DNA of 25,009 bases. Origin: Emmonsiellopsis sp. PD_33 (taxonomy: Eukaryota > Ascomycota > Eurotiomycetes > Onygenales > Ajellomycetaceae). Below the pieces are notes generated by a model. That model searched no databases and was not told where the DNA came from. It was given only the letters and a program-made list of their open reading frames with translations. The stretch's first letter is position 1. Each line of letters opens with the position of its first letter. The position numbers and the translations under genes are program-made. Positions 1 through 10,900 of the stretch are shown piece by piece. The DNA lies in NCBI GenBank assembly GCA_032988165.1, contig JANTQF010000445.1, forward strand, positions 1 to 25,009. The letters are read 5' to 3'.

Positions 1-62
1 CGATCCCTCGCCCTGCTCGAGCAATGGTCCGCCCTCGACCCGGTACGTCGCAGCCGCCGCCG

Positions 63-3000
63 TCACCTGGTCGCCCTCGACCCCGTCCTTCCCGTCCCGC
101 CGCTCTTACGGTCCACCGGCCCCACCGCCCCCCTCGTACTCCGAACCATAGACCCCTGCCTCACCCTCCTATAAAAAACCGGACAATCAAGACTATCACA
201 CTTAACCTCCTCCCCCCACCCAACGCCCATACACGACCGACAAATCTTTCCCAACTCAACCTCCCTCCGCTCCTCCCTGCCCAGCCGCCTCCGCATCTGG
301 AACAGCGACACATGGCTCTGTCGCAGACAAGTGTTGCAAATCTGATGTTCCCTATTATTATTATTGTTGTTGTTGTCACCGTTCCCATCCAGCTTCTCAC
401 GACACACCACGCACGAGGAGGATTTCATATAAGACTCCAACGTCCGCCTGGATGAGAATAACAGCGATCCCGGCCCGTCGCGGCCGGAGGTAGATGCGGA
501 GGTTGAAGCGGTGGTCGAGAAGGCGCCACCACCGCCATCAACCCGGCGGACGCGCTGGTACTTGGGCATCTCGTCATACCACTGACGCACGTTGGCGCCC
601 ACGAGGTTGAAAATGCGCTCGAGCGGGGGGATCAGGTTTTTGGAAATGTAGTACTCGGCGTCCAGTTCCAGCTGGGAATCGCGCAGGAGTACTTCGGGCG
701 GCACGCAGCGATCGATCAACCTCGCGCCGGGGCCGCCGGAGATAACGACATAAGGAACCCGTTCGCCGTATTGTGCTTCTGTGCGTGGGTCTTGGAGCAT
801 GCGTTTGGCGCTGATGAGGGCGCCGGGCGGGGGCATGCCTCGCTCGCTGTAGGTGCCTAGGCGGACTTCTTTTGCGAAACAGAAATCCTGGATAGAGACC
901 TTGCCTTGCATTATTTTTGCGCACTGTTTCTGGAAATACCCCTTGACGCGGCTGAGGTCGGCCGTCTCGAAAAGTATTTTTATCGCTTTTTCTTCAATCT
1001 TTTGCTCGGCGGGCGTGCCGTCACGGCGGACGGTTTCGATGCCCTTGGCGTCGAAGTCTGGTTTCTTTTGCGTGCGGGTCTCGTACTTGTATCCGACGTA
1101 GCGTTTCTTTGCGAGAAGGACGCAGGGGTGATAGACTTTTTCGAACTTGAGTTTTACGGGGCGGGGGTTGGCGTCTGTGACTGTCTTTGCGATTTCTTCG
1201 CCGATGTCGAATGCTTCGTCCCGGGTGCGTCCCTTGAGGTAGACAAAAACACTGTCTGTATCCCCATAGACGACCTCTGCACCCCAGCGCTCAACCGAGT
1301 GGATGAGAGCAATCGCCTTTTCTAGGGTCTCTCTAGCCGTCTGGACGATACTATCCGCTATTTCGGCGCATGGCATTCGTCCAGAGAATGACGCAGACGT
1401 ATATCCGTAAGTAACATTTGCAATTAACTTCAACGCCAGTTGCCGGTTATTAAGGAGCCGCTGGAGGTGCTTGTCCTCCTTGTCGGCCTTCATACCACCC
1501 TTGACCATGACTCGGGTTTCGAGGATTTCAATCAACATCTTGGCTAATAGTGACTTGCGGATATCCGATTTGGCATACATTATGCCATTGGGGGCGATGT
1601 TGATTTGATCCTTGAATAGTTCGAGTAGCCCCGCTGGGCGCTTGAAGTTTGTGAATCCTAATTTATTCTGACCACGCCAGTCAACTACTCTGCCCAGGCA
1701 GGTCGAATAGCAGTAGTTATAGGCAATCATGATGCTGGGATACAGCGATTGGAAGTCAAGGACTAAAAGCGGACTGGTATAAAAATCGCTCTGGGGCTCC
1801 ATGACAAGCGGCAAGCATTCCAGCGCATTCTGCTGGCCAACCTGCTTCCGGCCTGGAGAGATGAGGATGAAATTTTCCGGCTTGGCGATTCGGAACATGA
1901 GGGACTCGACCTTGAACTGGGATCCCCTCGAGAAGACGGAGAAAAAATCAATCCCTAGGATCCGAGCTTGTTCGCTCGTTCGCGAAACCAACTCGTTCGA
2001 CTCGATGATCTTCAAATCTAGCTGGACCCGAGAGACGAAATAGTTGATGACCTTCGCGATGTCACGGGGTTTCGGGCTTTTGAACCATGCCGTCAGGTCT
2101 TGAAAGGGGTAGTGTGGGATTCGTTGGTGCAGGAGATGGAAGACGACGTTCTCCATTGTGTATTGTAACAAGTTCAACTCTCCCCGCATGGCCCGCCATA
2201 TATTGATCATGTGTCTTCCCGTAACCCGAATAGAAGATGTATGATTGAAGCCCCAACGATCATTTTCCTTGCCGATCCGACCGTGAGAGTCCGTTCTAAC
2301 TCTAGATAATTCGTCGCAAAGATCGTAGTCATATTTATATCTCGCCCTTTCAATAAGGTAGCCCCAGGAGCTATTATGCACTTCGTAACCCGTCAAGATA
2401 TCGGGGTCATGTCGCCTGACAACATCAACCAACTTTGTGAAAAGATCCAGCTCTGATGGCTCCTCGTCAAACTCCGTCGCCATGGTCGGGGATACCTTGG
2501 CTGCGATGCTTTCATTTTCAGCCACAGCAACTACCCCAACAGTCATTCCATGGGTATCATCATCGTTGGCGTCCATTTCACCACCCTGGACGCACCAAAA
2601 AACACAGGACACTTCATCTTCTTCGGGGTTCGGGACGAAAGTACCACGGGTATTCACATGGACCTCTAGACTCATAACACTCATATATTGGGCCTCCCGT
2701 CTCGCGTCCCTCGACGGCTTTTTCTGTGAATACTTAAAACCATAACGATCTTTCTGGGTCGGAGCCTCGATTTGGGAAAGGCTCGCCGCGGCATCCACGG
2801 AATTATTATGATGAGCCGTACCAGCGCTTTCTCTGGCCTCTTTCTCTTTCCTAGTTTCTTCTTCCAACCACTCTGCAACCTCGGACAGGCTTGGTGCGGT
2901 TGGTGCGAATTCCCATGCCCGCAGGGAGCAGGATCTGCGCAGTCTATCGTTCTCTTTTTCAAGCGCAGCACGATCGAGAATTATTGGCGGCTTTTCTCCA

Positions 3001-5300
3001 AATAACGCCGGGGACTCCCCCGTTGGATCGAAGGGTGGTAGATAAGGTACCGTGTTGCTCTCCAGCTTGAATTCTCTCCCTGCGTATTCTCTTGGGCGCT
3101 CAGGCACATCGTCATCATTGCTATAGTAGGGTGGTTGGTAGACAACAGAAGGGCGGAAATCATCATGCATTGTCGCTACAACTTCAGAAATGGAAGGGCA
3201 TTGTGGGATGAAAGAATAGATTTTCCTGGTTGTGGGTATATCAAATGCCTCGTAGAGGCTTCCTGGAGACTGCAAAGCAGATGGCAAAGGTGTTCTTCCT
3301 GAAAGATTCGAGCTATCAGAATCAACACATGTCTGGCTGGCGCTCTCTGGTTCTGACGTGGGAACAAGTAGCCTAGCGGTTTGTTTGATGCTCTGTGACT
3401 GGGATTTAGCGGACTGCTCTGTTTGTTGACTTTGGCTCAATCTCAACAGGGTATTAGGGTCATTTGCGTCTTTTACGACGTGAAAGGATATTCGTTGATT
3501 TGTTCCGTTATTCTTGCTAGACTTTTGAGAAGGTTTAAGCTGTGACGCGGACGGAGCACTGACGCCTAGGGTTTCCGGTTTTATCGACTCATTTACCGAG
3601 AATTGTCTCATTGGCGATAATGTCGAGTTCCTCTGAGGAGTTGCATCCTGCACAACTACTTTGCTATCATCAGTGTCAAGCTTGAGCCGCTTGTTCTCCA
3701 CGTTGGAGCTATGCAATGACGAATATGGCCGTTTTGCTCCCTTCGGACGAAGTACGATATCGCTGATAAACTCGTCGTCGATTTCGAATGCATCCTCCTG
3801 GCTGTTGATGGAATCAGTAGATGGCCGGATCCCGACACTTTTCAGGTCGGCTAACGAGGTTCTTTCCTCCGCCATAGGCCCCTTCTTGGGATCATCTTGG
3901 TCTCCAAGTTCCAAAGGAGCGCTAGAATCATCTTCAGGTTCCACATCATTTGCAATCTCCACCTCTTGCTCGTGTAAAAAGGACTCATTCACATCATCAT
4001 CAGAATCGTACAACACGCCTTGCAACCCAGGAGAATGAATAAGGGTTTCGTCTACTTCAATATGGGCCCTTGACTCCTCTGCTGCAGTTTCATCTGCTCC
4101 TGGTTCCTCCACCGACACTCTTTGCAATTTCTCAGGAAACAGATCCTCAACGCTATCCAAAGCGGATTTAATCGAAGCTTCAAAAAGGGTTTTCGGAACA
4201 AAATTGGTGAAAGAGGGTTTTTGCCCATCCGTATTGGCACTTTCCTCCGCCGCTACAGCCTCCATTTTCTCCCTGTACTCTTCCTCATGAATCCAACCTC
4301 CGGGTGCGGTATGTCTCGGGTCCGCGGACATAGAAACCAATTCTTCGGGGTGGAATGAACCCTGCGTCGCATCTGAAGGGTTCATTTTCCTCCTCCTCCG
4401 TCGATCTTCATCCTCCCATAGCCCTGCCAAACTAGGCACAAGTTTCTTATCCAAAGACAAAGGATGGAGTTTTTCCACAAAATCATGATGAATCGGCCGC
4501 TCCGTCACCTCGTGGCGATTTATAATATCCTGCACATGGATATCAACTTCCAAATCACAGTGACTCTGCCGTGGCAGAACGATGCTATCAGAAACCGCCC
4601 CAGGCGGAATCGACCGATCATGCCACGGATGCTCCGAGTTCTGAAGATAGCTAGGGATCGGCGCGCGGAAAGAAACCTTGCTGCACTTTAGATACGCGCA
4701 ACCATACAAGTTGTAGTCGCACATCCATTGCGACAGGTACTGTATATGGCTCTCGTAAGGCTGTAGGACGCGTCTCATCACCGCCCCTTCCCGCAGGAGG
4801 TCAGCTAGACGCGTCATGTTCATAGGGTTGAACAGGTAGACTTTGAAAAAGAACCTGTACCCGACATGATACCCGTAGAAAGGGATACCTTTCACGAGGG
4901 TGATATGGGCGACGAACGCAGCCGCCTTCTTATCATAGGCATTTCGGCGATAGCTCAATGCCAGCGCATGGTCGATTGAGAGGTGAAGAGTACGGATGGC
5001 AGTGTTCACTGTATTTATTAGATCAGAGTCATAGTAACGTAGGATACAAGTGATTCATTTCCAACCTTCTCGGGGATTTAAGCTTCCCTGATACTCGATA
5101 TACAGATATGGCAACGCGCCGTGGATATGCGCGCAGAGCTTTTGCCCGGTCTCCGTCGTGCCAAAAAGTCGGATGACGGGGACCTTTGGCCGGGCATTCC
5201 TGGGAGCCAGACCATCGCTGAGTGGAAGCTGAGGGTCAAAATGCGAAGGTGTTGCCTGGTAGTGATCAATACAGTTCAGCAGAACTTGAAAGTGTTCCAT
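63..5300 (-). CDS. REV3: DNA polymerase zeta catalytic subunit (family B translesion polymerase)
   Basis: REV3 extends primers past DNA lesions as the catalytic subunit of polymerase zeta, with Rev7 and the Pol31/Pol32 subunits, in the nucleus. Two exons give about 1726 aa: 5300-5066 and 5008-63, with a 57-nt intron (5065-5009). Splicing joins ..SLNPRE to VNTAIRTLHLSIDHAL. The N-terminus has the typical VKGIPFYGYHVG and YESHIQYLSQW blocks. A long Ser/Asp/Glu-rich, probably disordered stretch follows. Polymerase motifs are DFQSLYPSIMIAYN (about residue 1163), LKLIANVTYGYTSASFSGRM and YGDTDSVFVY (about 1327), including the catalytic Asp residues. The C-terminus carries CysA (CVVC..CNTC) and CysB (CRSC-x10-CDSLDC, the [4Fe-4S] site). 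Length fits filamentous-fungal Rev3 (yeast 1504). The start at 5300 is the first ATG before MEHFQVLLNCIDHYQA. The extreme C-terminus, after the second CysB pair, is uncertain: a 1-nt-shifted frame stays open to the window edge. Confidence 0.95.
354..374 (-). repeat. AAT/AAC microsatellite encoding seven Asn inside the REV3 CysA finger
   Basis: Four ATT and three GTT triplets on the + strand read as seven consecutive Asn codons in REV3. They lie in the loop between the two CxxC pairs of the CysA zinc module. Confidence 0.85.
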
Positions 5301-5639
5301 CTGCTAGCTGGGAATCGGCATTGTATTAGTGCTGGTCGTGGGGTCATAGGCAATCTATGCAATAAAAATAACCATTTATCCAAAACTGGGTGTACTGCAA
5401 AAAGAAAATGAAGTTTATATAAGGCTTGTTGTTGACTTTGATGATTGATGCGAACGAAGATTGATCGACGCGTTGAAGCGATGACGAGGGGTGGCGCCAA
5501 ATCACGTGCTTTTATCTTTATCGCCTTTGCGCAACTTCAATCTTCACTTCAACTTCAACGAACCGTCAGTTTCCCTTCACACCCACCTCACTAGCCAAAG
5601 GGCCACCCAAATTGAAACAAGTTGACTCTCGCTTCCACC
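5301..5639. promoter_or_regulatory. Divergent promoter shared by REV3 and SLU7
   Basis: This 339-bp gap separates the REV3 ATG (read left) from the SLU7 ATG (read right), so both promoters must lie here or overlap the genes. Visible candidate sites are ACGCGT at 5468-5473, identical to the MluI cell-cycle box bound by MBF in yeasts, and a CACGTG E-box at 5503-5508. The stretch just before SLU7 (about 5525-5600) is rich in CAAC/CTTC, typical of a fungal 5' leader. No open frame with recognisable protein sequence lies inside. Site function is inferred from motif identity only. Confidence 0.5.
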
Positions 5640-7058
5640 ATGTCACGAAAACCCACAGACGTCGCCTCGAAAGAGCGCAACGAGTACATTCCCTCCTTCA
5701 TCTCCAAGAAGCCCTTCTACATCGACGACGACTCCTCCGCCAACGATTATCTCGAGCATCAACGTCTTCAGAAATCAAAAGGAGAATCAAAATGGTACGA
5801 CAGAGGGAAGCGCGTGGGGCCCGCAGCGACCAAATACCGTAAAGGCGCCTGCGAAAACTGCGGCTCCATGTCTCACAAGGTTAAGGACTGTCTGAGCCGG
5901 CCGAGAAAGCTAGGAGCCAAGTGGACTGGACAGGATATACAAGCCGACGAGGCTATTCAGAAGGTGGAGCTTGATTGGGATGCGAAGCGCGATCGGTGGA
6001 ATGGGTATGACGCTACGGAGTATAGGAATGTCGTGGAGGAATATGAAGAGTTGGAGAGTTTGAAGAGGCAGGCGAAGGAGCGGGCGGAAAGGACACAGAA
6101 ACAGCTTGAAGGGGATGATGAGGAGGATGAGGATGGGGCTGCGGAGGAAGCTAGATACGCTGAAGAATCTGATATGGGACGGCAACAGAGTACCGCTACG
6201 CGAAATCTACGGATACGAGAAGATACGGCCAAGTACCTGGTCAACTTGGACCTCGACTCCGCGAAATACGATCCGAAAACCCGTACACTGGTAGATATGG
6301 GCGCGCAGTCAGATCAAGCTGCTGCGCTTGTGGCAGAAGAGAATTTCATCAAAGCTTCAGGGGATGCGGCGGAGTTCGAGCGAGCACAACGCTACGCTTG
6401 GGAATCCCAGGAGCGCGGCGACCAGGACAGACAGCATCTCCAAGCAAACCCTACATCTGGTGAATATTTCCGAAAGAAGGAGAAGGAGGAAGCAGAGGCG
6501 AAACGTCAAGCGCAACGGAAAGCGTTACTCGAGAAATATGGCGGAGAGCAACATTTGCAACCGGCACCGTTGCGTGATGCGGCAGTTATTGAAAACGAAC
6601 GATTTGTCGAATACGACGAGACTGGAGCGATCAAAGGAGCACCCAAGAAGGTGGCGAAATCGCGGTATGCTGAGGACGTGCTCATTAATAACCACACTTC
6701 AGTGTGGGGCAGTTGGTGGTCTAACTTCGTCTGGGGCTATGCATGTTGTCATTCTACGGTGAAAAACAGCTATTGCACGGGAGAGGAAGGAAAGGAAGCA
6801 TTTGAAGAAGCCCAGAATCTGCTGCTCGACGACATGGAACAAGCTGCTGAGCGGGAAGCCGAGAAAGAGGAGGCGGGCAATGAGGACACGCAGGTGGCGA
6901 CGCGCGATAAAGCAGGCGACTCGAGCCTGAAGAAGCGGACGCTCCGAGAGATGCAGCAGGGGATCACAGAGGAGGAGCTGGAGAGCTACAAGAAATCGCG
7001 GAGTGCGGCGGCGGACCCGATGGCGGCGTTCCTGGGCAAGGATGAGCTGGTGCGATGA
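5640..7058 (+). CDS. SLU7: Pre-mRNA splicing factor SLU7
   Basis: SLU7 acts in the nucleus at the second catalytic step of splicing, where it helps select the 3' splice site. The gene is one uninterrupted exon of 472 aa. The start is the ATG in the context CCACCATGTC at 5640; an upstream in-frame TTG is not used. The N-terminus (SKERNEYIPSFISKKPFYID) is family-typical. A CCHC zinc knuckle follows: C71-x2-C74-x4-H79-x4-C84, then LSRPRK. The middle is charged and helical. The conserved block NHTSVWGSWW..WGYACCHS.VKNSYCTG (codons around 6690-6780) is diagnostic of SLU7. The end is acidic and then DPMAAFLGKDELVR. Yeast Slu7 is 382 aa and human 586, so the size is normal. The gene shares a promoter with REV3 and is followed by the POM1 leader. 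Confidence 0.97.
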   Translation: MSRKPTDVASKERNEYIPSFISKKPFYIDDDSSANDYLEHQRLQKSKGESKWYDRGKRVGPAATKYRKGACENCGSMSHKVKDCLSRPRKLGAKWTGQDIQADEAIQKVELDWDAKRDRWNGYDATEYRNVVEEYEELESLKRQAKERAERTQKQLEGDDEEDEDGAAEEARYAEESDMGRQQSTATRNLRIREDTAKYLVNLDLDSAKYDPKTRTLVDMGAQSDQAAALVAEENFIKASGDAAEFERAQRYAWESQERGDQDRQHLQANPTSGEYFRKKEKEEAEAKRQAQRKALLEKYGGEQHLQPAPLRDAAVIENERFVEYDETGAIKGAPKKVAKSRYAEDVLINNHTSVWGSWWSNFVWGYACCHSTVKNSYCTGEEGKEAFEEAQNLLLDDMEQAAEREAEKEEAGNEDTQVATRDKAGDSSLKKRTLREMQQGITEEELESYKKSRSAAADPMAAFLGKDELVR

Positions 7059-7968
7059 GATAGACTGTTATGCTGTGGTTTGTTTTTGCTGAGCGTCCAA
7101 GCGAGTTCTTTGCCCATACTATCTATGTACTATATGAATCTGATGTTGTTTTCTCCTTTTCTCCTTTTCTCCTCCCTTTCTCCTCCTTTCCCCCCCTCTC
7201 TATATATGTTTGCACGGTTTGTTCGAGAAGGCCGCTAGTCCCGAAGCGATGCACGCCAAGCCTCGGCCCTCAGCGCATCCAGGGGAAAATCAAAAATCAA
7301 TTCGCAGCAAAACCACCAGAATCACAGTAGAAACTCGAACCCAAAGCCTGGTAGATGCAAAGGCTACGGGGCGCGGGATCCGTGGGTCGCGTGGAGAATT
7401 GTAGCCGCTGTCCCCCGACGTCGCTGGACTATCCGTGTACACCCCTCTGCTTGTACTCCGTAAGAAAGACGGGGTTGAGCCGCCTGCATGGGCCAGGAGT
7501 TTAGTTAGCTGGACTAGTCCAAGGTTTCCCTAACGACCGAGCTCGCAAGTCACGACGCTCGACCTCAACCTCACCTCGACCTCCTCAACCCCCCAAACCC
7601 CATCCTCCTCCACCCCCCAGCCCCCCCCGCCGCGACACCTCCCCCGGGCGAGCAGTTGATCTGTTCTCTCCCATCTGCGCCCCTCGCCTCGACTACCCTC
7701 GCTGGCAATCCCGTTTGTTTGGCCCTGGAATCTCGTGCATGCAGGTTCTATCTTCAGTAATGGAGCGGTAGCAAGCCTCCCAAGTCGCGACTCCGCTGCT
7801 TATCCGCTTGCATTGCAGGCTGCTTTTCTGTTGCTGGGTGTGTTGCCGGCTCGATCCTGCTCTCGTTTCCGTCCTTTACGTGCCGGACGCCGCCGTCATT
7901 GATCGGGGGAGCGGGTGTTTTGGCAGCACATTGGCTGGCTCTTCTTGGACGACAGCCCGCAGCCGACC
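7059..7968 (+). promoter_or_regulatory. SLU7 3' region and POM1 promoter/5' leader
   Basis: This 910-bp gap holds the SLU7 3' untranslated region and the upstream region of the kinase gene. A CT-rich stretch lies at about 7155-7200, followed by TATATATG. A second, strongly C-rich pyrimidine stretch runs from about 7560 to 7640, as often seen upstream of fungal transcription starts. A short upstream open frame, ATG to TAG, occupies 7739-7771 (10 codons plus stop). No conserved protein sequence or RNA gene is visible. One stretch at 7330-7345 (minus strand) resembles a tRNA T-loop but does not form the stem. Confidence 0.5.
7739..7771 (+). other. Short upstream open frame before POM1
   Basis: ATG at 7739 opens a 10-codon frame (MQVLSSVMER) ending in TAG, 197 bp before the POM1 start. 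It would matter only if the transcript begins upstream of it, which cannot be seen from sequence. It could repress translation of the kinase. Confidence 0.25.
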
Positions 7969-10900
7969 ATGCCCACAAAAATGACTTCTCAGAAAAATAT
8001 ACAGCCCCGAGTACCGCTGTCAAGATCCTCCAACCCTTCTCGCAACGATGATTCCGGCTCTGGAGGTAGGGTCTTGTCCAGTCCGCCAAAGTCTTCTTAC
8101 TCTTCTGCCAAAATGCAGGCCGCGAAGACTAACAGGAGGGTGCAACCAGCGGAGGCTTCCTCGCGCAGGACACAGAAAACACCGTCGTCAGGCAGCCTTA
8201 CGGATGGCCAAACGAGCTCCGGTTCGTTTCCTTTCAGAAGTAACACGGAGCAGCGTGCTGTTGCCTCTACGCGAAGGAGGCAGTCAATACGGGAAAACGG
8301 TTCATTCATGACAAGACATGGAGACCCTACGAAACGGTATTTTCCTATTGTCTCTTTCTCTTTTCAGGTGCCTGGTAGCTAACGATATTGATTATCTCTT
8401 CTTTTTCTAGACCCAATACTTCTGCTCCGCAAACGCACTCCGCAAATCCTTCCCTGCAGTCGACCTCGTCCCATGGGTATTCTGGCAACACAAACTCGCG
8501 TTTGAGCTTCGGGTCTCTGGCCCTGAGTGATGCGACGAAGGACGAGAACCAAACGCCGCCTGATGGCAGTGAATTCCTTGCCCCTATCAGTTTCGATGAT
8601 TTTCATAACAGTATCATGTCCAAGGAACCAAGTTTGAGCCACTTTCCAGTTCCAAGACCCGGAGGGAGTGGCCACGACGCGAATTCTACGGTTCCAAAAT
8701 CGACTTCACGATGGTCAAGTGAACAGCCACCCCAAGATGGCAGAGGACCCCGCAACACACTTGTTCGACGGCAAAGCAATGCTTCACGAAGTACGGTGGG
8801 GAGCGGAGCAACTGCAAACAACATGGCACCGCCTAATGCACCAACTGGGCCACGAGCGCGTCGGTTAAGTCATGTACCTCCTCCTTCATCGCATGTGGTC
8901 ACGACTCGGCCGCCCAGAAAATCCATTGGGCCTGGTAGTCTGGTTTCAGACAATGGCGATCGCGGGGCCCCGCGAAGAAGACCGAGTTTATCAACGAGGA
9001 AAAATCCAGCGGATGCAAATCGTCAGCCCCACTCGAATTTCTCGCAACCCATCCCCCAGCCAAATTCCGAGATGACAATCCCTGATACTTCAGCATTTTT
9101 GAATACTCCGAGATATCAGAAAGCAAGGTCCCTCCAGCCACCAACTCGGACCCCCCGAGATAGCTTAATCATTCCTTCTGCCGCTTCGGATTATTCGAGG
9201 TCCTCGTCAAATAATGCTATTCGAACCCCAAACAAGTCCGCCCCGAGTAGGACGACTACACCGTCCTCGTCGTCGAAACGAACGTCTGTCATGCCCCCGC
9301 ATGCACATGGATTAGGAGCGCGAACAATCAGTCCCACCGACGCGAGACGTATGAAGCGAATGTCTCTAATGCCACAACCACCTCCCATGCCACATACACC
9401 CCCCACCCAACCGCAGGAGCTTGTTCTTCCTCGACCACGATCTTCAGCTCAATCTCCTTCCATGATACCTAGAAAAAGCGTCACTCCATCCTCCTCCCGG
9501 ACAACACCCGACCCGCATCGCAAATCGTACAGCTCTGGCATCTCCCTATCCTCCAATACAAGCTATAATTCTGTTCGGAATTCAAACGGATCATTGCAGC
9601 CCAGGCCGTCGCAGAATGTCTCATCCTCCAGGCTTCCAACCCCGAAGCCACGCGTGGAAAACACGACCAGTACGGACGAAGAAGAGGTTCCCCCAGTCCC
9701 CGCAATTCCTAAGGCCTACGAATCACCGAAAGGCGAAGGTGAACCATCCCAATTTACCGCTCGAAAATCTAGCCTACCTTTAGAAGTTGGCGTCAAGGGC
9801 GGCTCGAAGCCGGATTCGGACCCCAACGATACGCCTACTATAGCGCGTACAAAAGATTATCCCGACTTTTCGCGTCCAATTTCTCACCGACCAGATTTCA
9901 AAAATAGACCTACCTCTACTATTGCCCGAAAGAATCTCCAGCCTCTCAAGCTCCCGCCTCTCAATCTACTGCCCCTGAGCATTCCCATGGCCACTAAAAT
10001 CGATTCCCTGCGTGAGAAAAATGGTCAAGATTCCACCTTGCGTCCGGCTACTACACCTCCACCACGCCAGACTACCGCCAAAACCCCCAGTACCCCAATG
10101 ACTGCGTCCAAGGCCAGTTTCTTTGAGCATGGTATGCAAGACCACGAAATTCCATCTAGTGTACAAGGTAGAAGCAACAGCTCCCATTTTGCCCTCCGTA
10201 CCGATCCGATTAAATTTCGGGCCCAGAATAGCTCCAGCGCGCTTGAGCCGTTGGATATTCCACCTAATAATCGAACGGTTTCTCCTTACGTTTCGTCCTC
10301 ACTACCAAAAGCCAGTGCAGAATTCGCCCATATCCGCCCTCAGGTTGCCGGGGAGTATTCCAGAAGCAATGTTGGGAGATTAACTGGCCCACGACCGCAA
10401 ACCCAGTTTGCTACCTTTTCACCTCAAATCGAAACCCCAAGCGTGGCTACCATCTCAAATGCCGATACTGAATCTGAGAGCAGTGCGCCCTCGTCCACAC
10501 GGCTCCAACCTGCTGCAGATCGTCACAGAAATATTTCATCAAAAACGAACGCGGCAAAGGGGTCGAACGACGCTGTCAAATTTGGCAGCATGCCTCCTCC
10601 CAAGCTTCCCGCATCAGCCACCTGGAATAACATATCAACTCGCGCAAGCCCCAACTCGAAACCCACATATCTCCACTCACGGCGGAAAGCGTCGACATCC
10701 AGCATCACGAACGGTCTTGCGCCACGGAACCAGAGTATCAGCAGCGATACAAGCATTGTCAACCCCAGCCCTTCAACGGATGCGGGAGACACAGATAGCC
10801 AGCCTAGCCGATCAGCTTCATCTATACTATCACCCGTTCATAAACTCCTCGGAAGCTCCAAGTCATCTACGTCAAAACTTCGTCCTCAAGATCAGAATCT

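Noticed and set aside
24..455. Plus-strand Pro/Arg-rich frame opposite the REV3 C-terminus
   Set aside because: It is antisense to the Cys-rich end of REV3 and has only low-complexity composition.
7310..7400. tRNA-like T-loop (GGTTCGAGT on the minus strand)
   Set aside because: The flanking bases do not pair into a T-stem and no acceptor or anticodon arms fit around it.
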